From Planctomycetota bacterium (GTDB taxonomy: Bacteria; Planctomycetota; SZUA-567; H5-PLA8): a stretch of DNA of 35,566 nt. The position numbers and the translations under genes were made by a program. The notes beneath the pieces are model-generated. The model worked only from the letters and a program-made list of their open reading frames with translations, made no database searches and had not been told where the DNA came from. The DNA lies in contig JAPLOD010000576.1 in the NCBI GenBank assembly GCA_026692735.1, positions 1-35,566 of the forward strand, read 5' to 3'. Positions 31,109 through 35,566 of this stretch are shown here, piece by piece (within the stretch, counting starts at the first letter, position 1; every line of letters begins with the position of its first letter).

Positions 31109-31248
31109 TCAGCAGGTTTCACAAACCGGACTTCCCGGCGCCCACGTTGGTGCCCAACAACGAGTTTGTATCCTGCCGCGAGTTTGCGCTTCGCGTACTT
31201 CTTGCGTTTGATGCGAATCTGCATCCTGCGCTTTCGTTTGTCCGCCAC
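31105..31248 (-). CDS. 47-residue highly basic protein, translationally coupled to the phosphoesterase
   Basis: A short frame begins with GTG at 31248 behind AGGGAGA and runs 47 codons: MADKRKRRMQIRIKRKKY..., ending RREVRFVKPAE. Close to 40 percent of residues are Lys or Arg and there are almost no acidic residues in the first 30, suggesting an RNA- or DNA-binding or ribosome-associated peptide. Its TGA overlaps the GTG start of the metallophosphoesterase by the GTGA pattern typical of coupled genes. A promoter-like pair lies about 65 bases upstream. I do not recognise the family. The ribosome site, overlap and codon pattern make it a credible gene despite its size. Confidence 0.6.
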   Translation of the reverse strand: MADKRKRRMQIRIKRKKYAKRKLAAGYKLVVGHQRGRREVRFVKPAE

Positions 31249-31312
31249 GAGTTCTCCCTAATGGTTGATTATCGGACGCTGGGCGCGTCTGGCGCAGCCC
31301 ATTACCATTGTT

Positions 31313-31340
31313 ACTGTACAGCCCCGCGGGCGGTTGTCCA
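31313..31340 (-). promoter_or_regulatory. Possible promoter for the basic-protein/phosphoesterase pair
   Basis: On the minus strand, TGGACA (complement of 31335-31340, one mismatch to TTGACA) lies 16 bases before TACAGT (complement of 31313-31318, two mismatches). It sits in the 121-base gap after the E2 fragment. Confidence 0.4.
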
Positions 31341-31369
31341 GTGCCCCCTCGCGCCAGATGAAAGGAACG

Positions 31370-31921
31370 TCACAGCAGCAGTTTCGCAGGCTGCTCAAGC
31401 AGTTGCTTCACCGCGGCCATGAACTTCGCCCCCACCACGCCGTCAACGACGCGGTGGTCGCATGACAACGTGAGGTTCATGACCTTGCCGGCCACCACCT
31501 GTTTGGCGCCGTTCACCACCGGCCTGGCCTGCACGGCGCCCACGGCCAGTATCGCCGCCTCGGGCGGGTTGATGATGGCGAAGAAATGGTCTACTCCATA
31601 CATGCCGAGATTGCTGATGGTGAAGCTCGATCCGCCGAGGTCCTCGGCTTTAAGCCTCTTCTCGCGCGTCTTCTTCGTGAGTTCCCGCACGCCCGCCGAA
31701 ATGGCCTCCAGCCCCAGCCGGTCGGCGTTGCGCAGGACTGGCGTGTACAAGCCGTCCTCCGTTGCGACCGCCACGGCGATGCTGATCACGCTATGCCGAT
31801 GGATTTTCGCGTCGCTGAACGTGGCGTTCATCTCCGGGTGGCGCGCCAGGGCCACGGCGGCGACCTGGATGAGCAGGGCGTCGCGAGCGGCCTGCGAGGC
31901 GCCTGGTCGGGCTGCGTCCAT
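31370..31921 (-). CDS. 2-oxoacid dehydrogenase E2 acyltransferase, C-terminal catalytic fragment
   Basis: About 183 residues cover only the last two thirds of an E2 catalytic domain (dihydrolipoamide acyltransferase of pyruvate or branched-chain dehydrogenase complexes). The match starts at ALLIQVAAVALARHPEMNATF and runs through VAVATEDGLYTPVLRNAD, GGSSFTISNLGMYGVDHFFAIINPPEAAILAVG to the active-site SCDHRVVDG (His156). Lipoyl domain, E1/E3-binding domain and the first catalytic block are missing; a normal E2 has 400 or more residues. The N-terminus (MDAARPGASQAARDALLIQ) instead resembles the N-terminus of the membrane protein at 34917, sharing QAARDALLIQ. There is no ribosome site at 31921. 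No E1 or E3 genes are nearby. Probably a remnant or chimera. Confidence 0.85.
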   Translation of the reverse strand: MDAARPGASQAARDALLIQVAAVALARHPEMNATFSDAKIHRHSVISIAVAVATEDGLYTPVLRNADRLGLEAISAGVRELTKKTREKRLKAEDLGGSSFTISNLGMYGVDHFFAIINPPEAAILAVGAVQARPVVNGAKQVVAGKVMNLTLSCDHRVVDGVVGAKFMAAVKQLLEQPAKLLL

Positions 31922-32044
31922 GCTGCTATGGTGCCAAGCAACCCGGGCGGCGCAAGTCCTTTGCTGCGCTGGCGGGAGCAATAGGGGCGAAGAGGGATGC
32001 TGACCATGCACACCGTCGGTCTTCGCTCCATGTAGCGGCGCCGA

Positions 32045-33235
32045 TCACGCAGCCCCCGGTCCGCCGTTTGCAACCTTCGGCCTTCCAATGCGCCTGTCGC
32101 GGCGGAGGCTGACGAACAGGGCCACGGCGAAGACAAGCGCCAGCCAGAATACGGGGACGGCGACGAGACCCCAGAGCGGTTCGGGTCGCACCAGTCGCCA
32201 GACCCAAGCGTCGTCGTCCGCCGCGACGATGACGATGCGGCTGCCGTCGGGTGAAAAGGCGGCACGCCAGTAGCAGGGCCTCAAGACAGCGCGTTCTACG
32301 CCGCTCTCGGCATCCCAGACGCGCGCAGTGCCGTCCCAACTGCCTGTGACAATGCGGCTGCCGTCGGCCGAGAAGGCGGCGGATAACACGGGGTTGGAGT
32401 GTCGCGTCAGGACGATGCGTTCGGCGCCTGTCTCGGCGTCCCAGACGCGCGCGGTAGAATCGTGGCTTGCGGTGACGATGCGACGGCTGTCGGGCGAGAA
32501 GGCGGCGCGCCACAGGAGACCGGAATGCCCCTTCAGGACGGCGCATTCCGCGCCTGTCTCGGCGTCCCACACGCGCGCGGTTTCGTCGTAGCTTGCCGTG
32601 ACGATCCGACGGCCGTCGGGCGAGAAGGCGGCGGAAGTTACGACGTCGGAGTGTCCCTTCAGGACAGTGCGCTTGACGCCTGTCTCGGCATCCCAGACGC
32701 ACGCGCTGTCATCTTCGCCTGCCGTGACGATCCGACGGCCGTCAGGAGAGAATGCGGCGAAAGGCGAGACGCCGGCGTCTCCCTTCAGGACAGTGCGTTT
32801 GGCGCCTGTCTCGGCATCCCAGACGCGCGCGGTGCCGTCCTCGCTCACCGTGACGATCCGACGCCCATCCGGGGAGAAGGAAGCGGAGTTAACTGCCGAC
32901 CAAGTTACATCGTATACCTTCAGGACAGTCCGCACTGCGCCCGTCTCGGCATCCCAGACCCGCGCCTGGCCATCTTCGCTGGCCGTGACGATCCACCGGC
33001 CATCGGGTGAGAACGACGCGTCCCTAATCAAGTGGTTACGGCCGGAGAGTGTGAGTTCGTGCGCCCACGGGCAGCGGCGGAACCACACGCCGAGAGATGC
33101 GCCAGCAAACAGAACGGCCAGGACGAGCGTGGCGAGCGAGAAGCGGATGCGCCACCAGCGCCGCGAACGCGGCGCGCGCACGCCAGACAGGTCCAGCGAT
33201 GCCGGCGCCGTTGGCACGTCACCCGTCTCGCTCAT
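32045..33235 (-). CDS. Membrane-anchored seven-blade WD40 protein
   Basis: 396 residues. One N-terminal membrane helix (about 30-50, [20 protein letters not shown]) precedes seven WD40 blades, a complete propeller. Each blade follows [26 protein letters not shown], written here only as its pattern F.[29 protein letters not shown]. A second membrane helix (about 355-378, [24 protein letters not shown]) ends in RRDRR. Blades are very similar at DNA level, especially around 32440-32990, pointing to recent blade duplication. Blade 3 differs at its linker (GDAGVSP), where a perfect 16-base palindrome lies at 32766-32781. The start is set at the ATG at 33235 (MSETGDVP); the frame extends upstream only as Arg-rich text. 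The paralogue at 25308 has the same plan. Role unknown. Confidence 0.85.
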   Translation of the reverse strand: [396 protein letters not shown]

Positions 33236-33309
33236 GCTGCCAAGGTTAGCGTGCGACCGCACGGCGCGCCACTGCCGAGGCATCGCGGCCAGCCGCAAGC
33301 TGCGGGCGC

Positions 33310-34917
33310 CTACCGCTTCTCTTGCAGCCAGCGTTCGGCGTGTTCTTTGAGTTCCTTGACCACGCGCGCGTCGTCCGGGGTCGCGCGGATGGGGCCGTTG
33401 GTCCTCTCGGTAACCTCGGTAAGGGAATGGCTGGTCCGCTCCAGGTCGGGCGGAGCGTCTGTGAAGCGCGCCAGGGACCACGCGGCCTCCCGCCGAGAGT
33501 CGAGGTCGCGTGTGCCGTCAAGCCGCTGGTCGAGCAACCGCAGCAGACTTTTCACCATGCGGATGCGCAGTTCGGGCTTGAGAGCGGACGCCTCGTCGGC
33601 CACCGATTGGACGGTACCATAGGTGTAGACATTGAAGTGGAGCCGGTCACTGTCGCTTTCAAGTACGGGAAGGATGACTCGCGCACGCCGGTTGACCGGG
33701 CGAATGTTCGCGGCGGTCTTCATCGCCTCTTGCCGGAGGCCATAATCGGGGTCCGCAAAGAAGCCGGCCCACAGGCGCCACGTGTCCTCCTTGGAGGCGG
33801 CGCGTGCTAAGGCGTACAGGAGCCCAGTCCTAATTCGCGGGGAGATGGGCTTGACCTCGGCGAGTCGCACCAGGTCGGGCACGAACTCCAAGCCCCGTAA
33901 CGCGGCCCTCACGGCGAGCGCGTCAAAGAATCGCGGGTTGCGGGCCGAGAGCTCGGGACTGAGAAAGAGCCGTATCTGCTCCGGCGTGCCGTAGTCGCCC
34001 AGCAGGTACCCCGCGTGCCAGTCGAACGCGCCCCGTGCGACCTCGCCCTTGCCAATGCGCACGGCCATGTCCGTAGCGGCCGCGCGATCAGCTTCGTTCA
34101 GGCCGTACAGTGCGTTCAGGCGCGGCTTGGGACCGGTAATCTCTCCGATAAGCCTGGCCTTGGAAACACGGCCCGTCATGAGCACACGCTCGTAGCATTC
34201 GACGACAATAGGCTTGCTGGAACAAGACAGCAGCCAAGCGGACACTTCGCCAATGGCAACTGGAGTGTGCTTCACCACCCACGTGCGCCAGCGCCAATGC
34301 CAGATACGCTCCAATCGTTCTCTTTCTCCCTCGCTGTAACGGTCAGGAGAATAGGCGCAGAAGACGAACAACGGGCAAGGGAGCAGGATGGCAACAAGGA
34401 AAACAGCGGCGCCAACGTACCAGAGGACGGCGCGCCGCAGGCGGCGAGAGCAGCCCCTGGCGGCGGCGCCCGAAGCCGCGTCGCGCTTCGCCGCGCGCCG
34501 CACGCGCCACCACGCCACGGGGACGGCCAGGAGGCCGGCGAGCAGGAACACCGCCGCAAAGAGCAGCAATCCGGTCGTCGCCGCCCATTCCCAAAAGTAC
34601 CCCCCACCGATAGCCTCTGCTGCGCGGGTGAAGAACATGATCGCCGCGCCGCTCGCTTCCGCCAGCACCAAGAGAACGATGAGCGCGGGCCACACTGGCG
34701 CGCCTGGCCCGCGCACAGCGCGCACCGCCAGGACGGCTGACCAGCAGCCGAGAGTCACCATTGCTGCAAGGCCGACGCCAAGAAAAACCGGGAGTTGACC
34801 GCGAATGCCGGAAAAGGCCGCGAGAGACGCCGTGGCCGCCGCGCAGAGGATGGCGAGGCCCTGGATGAGCAAGGCGTCGCGCGCCGCTTGCAAAGCTCGC
34901 GCCGGAACGGGGTCCAT
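33310..34917 (-). CDS. Multi-pass membrane protein with a C-terminal helical-repeat domain, unknown function
   Basis: 535 residues. Five hydrophobic segments occupy the N-terminal part (about 15-37, 41-64, 72-96, 104-132 and 165-185). The remaining 330 residues are soluble and mostly helical, with a HEAT-like spacing of charged helices (PRFFDALAVRAALRGLEFVPDLVRL, IRTGLLYALARAASKEDTWRLWAGFFADPDYGLRQEAMKTAANI, DSRREAAWSLARFTD). I do not recognise a family. The WD40 gene lies 74 bases downstream on the same strand, so the two may form an operon of membrane-anchored scaffold proteins. The ATG at 34917 has no strong ribosome site. Its first 20 codons resemble the start of the E2 fragment at 31921. 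Confidence 0.72.
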   Translation of the reverse strand: MDPVPARALQAARDALLIQGLAILCAAATASLAAFSGIRGQLPVFLGVGLAAMVTLGCWSAVLAVRAVRGPGAPVWPALIVLLVLAEASGAAIMFFTRAAEAIGGGYFWEWAATTGLLLFAAVFLLAGLLAVPVAWWRVRRAAKRDAASGAAARGCSRRLRRAVLWYVGAAVFLVAILLPCPLFVFCAYSPDRYSEGERERLERIWHWRWRTWVVKHTPVAIGEVSAWLLSCSSKPIVVECYERVLMTGRVSKARLIGEITGPKPRLNALYGLNEADRAAATDMAVRIGKGEVARGAFDWHAGYLLGDYGTPEQIRLFLSPELSARNPRFFDALAVRAALRGLEFVPDLVRLAEVKPISPRIRTGLLYALARAASKEDTWRLWAGFFADPDYGLRQEAMKTAANIRPVNRRARVILPVLESDSDRLHFNVYTYGTVQSVADEASALKPELRIRMVKSLLRLLDQRLDGTRDLDSRREAAWSLARFTDAPPDLERTSHSLTEVTERTNGPIRATPDDARVVKELKEHAERWLQEKR

Positions 34918-35201
34918 GGGGCCATTTTCGGCGGCTGCGAGACGGGCGCAAGCCGCTTGCGGGGATTCGGGGACGCCGTTCCTTGGTACACTGCCGCGGA
35001 AGTACGTGACCCTCCGTGGACCGCCCCACTAACCCCCAACTTTAGTCGGGGGTGGCAAGGGCAGAGATGAACAGGTACCACCGTTCACGGTGGTTTTGTG
35101 ACGTGCGCAAGGGCTTAACTCCAGCGCGGTACACCGCTCCCGAATCGTAACTTGCGCCATGCGCGCCAGGCCCCAATCTATGTGTGGAAGGGGAAGGACC
35201 G
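34918..35201. other. Divergent spacer with two hairpins upstream of proA
   Basis: 284 bases without a supported gene. 35032-35053 is a near-perfect palindrome (ACCCCC ... GGGGGT around ACTTTAGT, one mismatch). 35077-35094 is a perfect hairpin ACCACCG-TTCA-CGGTGGT followed by TTTG. The rest shows no recognisable RNA gene. It must hold the proA promoter. Confidence 0.6.
35077..35098 (+). terminator. Terminator-like hairpin in the proA leader
   Basis: A seven-base perfect stem with a TTCA loop followed by TTTG on the plus strand resembles a short intrinsic terminator. No plus-strand gene lies upstream, so it would act as a leader attenuator or is simply a repeat element. Its T-tract is short. 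Confidence 0.35.
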
Positions 35202-35566
35202 ATGACCGACGTTGCCGCCGACATGCTCGCCCTCGCCCGCGACGCCCGCGCCGCCGCTCGCACCATGGCTGGCATCGGCACCGAGCAGAAGAACACCGCT
35301 CTGCGGTTCGCGGCCGAAGCACTGGTCAAGGAGCGCGCGGCCCTTGAAGCCGCCAACGCCGAAGACCTGGCTCGCGGCAGGCAGGATGGCGTGCCCGCGC
35401 CGATGCTCGACCGCCTCAAGCTCGATGCCCGCGTCGTCGCCCGGCTCGCCGAAGGCCTCCAGCAGGTGATCGCGCTGCCCGATCCGGTCGGCCGGGAGCT
35501 CAGCCGCTCAGTGCGCCCGAACGGCCTGCTGCTGCGCCGCGTGCGCGTGCCCATCGGCGTGATCCT
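35202..35566 (+). CDS. proA: Gamma-glutamyl phosphate reductase (glutamate-5-semialdehyde dehydrogenase), N-terminal part
   Basis: 121 codons before the window ends. ProA reduces gamma-glutamyl phosphate with NADPH in proline synthesis. The N-terminal pattern is typical: ADMLALARDARAAARTMAGIGTEQKNTALRFAAEAL, given here in two parts, ARDARAAARTMA and TEQKNTALRFAAEAL, then NAEDLARGRQDGVPAPMLDRLKLD, VVARLAEGLQQVIALPDPVG and the start of the cofactor domain, NGLLLRRVRVPIGVI. The ATG at 35202 has GGAAGG upstream. The catalytic cysteine lies beyond the window. It is preceded by a hairpin-rich leader. Together with putA at 5920-8928 the window therefore carries both a proline-making and a proline-degrading gene, on opposite strands and far apart. 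Confidence 0.96.
   Translation, partial: MTDVAADMLALARDARAAARTMAGIGTEQKNTALRFAAEALVKERAALEAANAEDLARGRQDGVPAPMLDRLKLDARVVARLAEGLQQVIALPDPVGRELSRSVRPNGLLLRRVRVPIGVI

Noticed and set aside
31926-32702. 258-codon minus-strand frame and the plus-strand frames over the WD40 gene
   Set aside because: Arg-rich shifted readings of the WD40 blades.
32200-32990. Regular DNA repeats of about 120 bases as a satellite or CRISPR-like array
   Set aside because: The period is explained by the seven WD40 blades of the encoded protein.
35060-35100. T-box leader, from GGTGGTACC read on the minus strand
   Set aside because: Only this short core matches; no specifier stem or proper terminator/antiterminator pair is visible, and the downstream minus-strand gene is not an aminoacyl-tRNA or amino-acid gene.
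35101-35201. tRNA-like stretch before proA
   Set aside because: No cloverleaf, T-loop or acceptor pairing can be built.

Overview
This window is GC-rich, gene-dense DNA that looks like a piece of a free-living bacterium of the Planctomycetota/PVC type, probably a metagenome-derived genome. The placement is an inference. It rests on a transmembrane Hanks-type Ser/Thr kinase, two membrane-anchored WD40 proteins with the 'RFSL.TLVL' anchor, a secreted propeller with a 'WPWWRGPN' start, a Uma2 nuclease, several secreted carbohydrate-active proteins, and intergenic DNA full of short phrase-like repeats. No rRNA, tRNA, CRISPR array or complete transposon is visible.

Layout. 1-3950: the last 58 codons of a glycyl radical enzyme, a small membrane protein, a B12-binding/radical-SAM protein (TIGR03960 type), a Uma2 nuclease and a DUF1097-like membrane protein. 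4150-8928: miaA overlaps hemC, and both converge on a bifunctional proline-catabolic putA. 9086-13790: a Ser/Thr kinase and a large unrecognised protein that appear to be one gene split by a frameshift. 13956-17375: a secreted xylose-isomerase-like protein diverges from two secreted beta-propeller proteins. 17406-22263: a tight minus-strand operon of an MttB-like methyltransferase, a GH4 NAD-dependent glycosidase and a tandem metallo-beta-lactamase-fold protein. 22426-26708: a truncated malectin lipoprotein, a secreted GH42-like glycosidase and a membrane WD40 protein. 26947-29363: a frameshifted GHL10 (glycosyl-hydrolase-like) gene. 29485-31921: aat, a metallophosphoesterase coupled to a 47-codon basic protein, and an E2 acyltransferase fragment. 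32045-35566: a seven-repeat WD40 membrane protein, a multi-pass membrane protein and the start of proA.

Functionally, 14-29 kb reads as a polysaccharide or glycoside utilisation neighbourhood (secreted isomerase-like protein, propellers, GH4, GH42-like, GHL10, malectin) with an amine or one-carbon methyltransferase embedded in it. putA and proA bracket proline metabolism. The glycyl radical enzyme implies anaerobic metabolism.

The most striking signal is not a gene. Short repeats and palindromes sit inside or at the edges of many genes. One lies exactly where hemC has lost about 80 residues, including its cofactor cysteine. Others extend the aat, putA and kinase proteins in frame, supply stop codons, encode C-terminal tails, or sit where a malectin domain is cut off. 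Three truncated or rearranged genes and two frameshifts in 35 kb mean either real genome decay and repeat-driven remodelling, or assembly error. Read data would decide.
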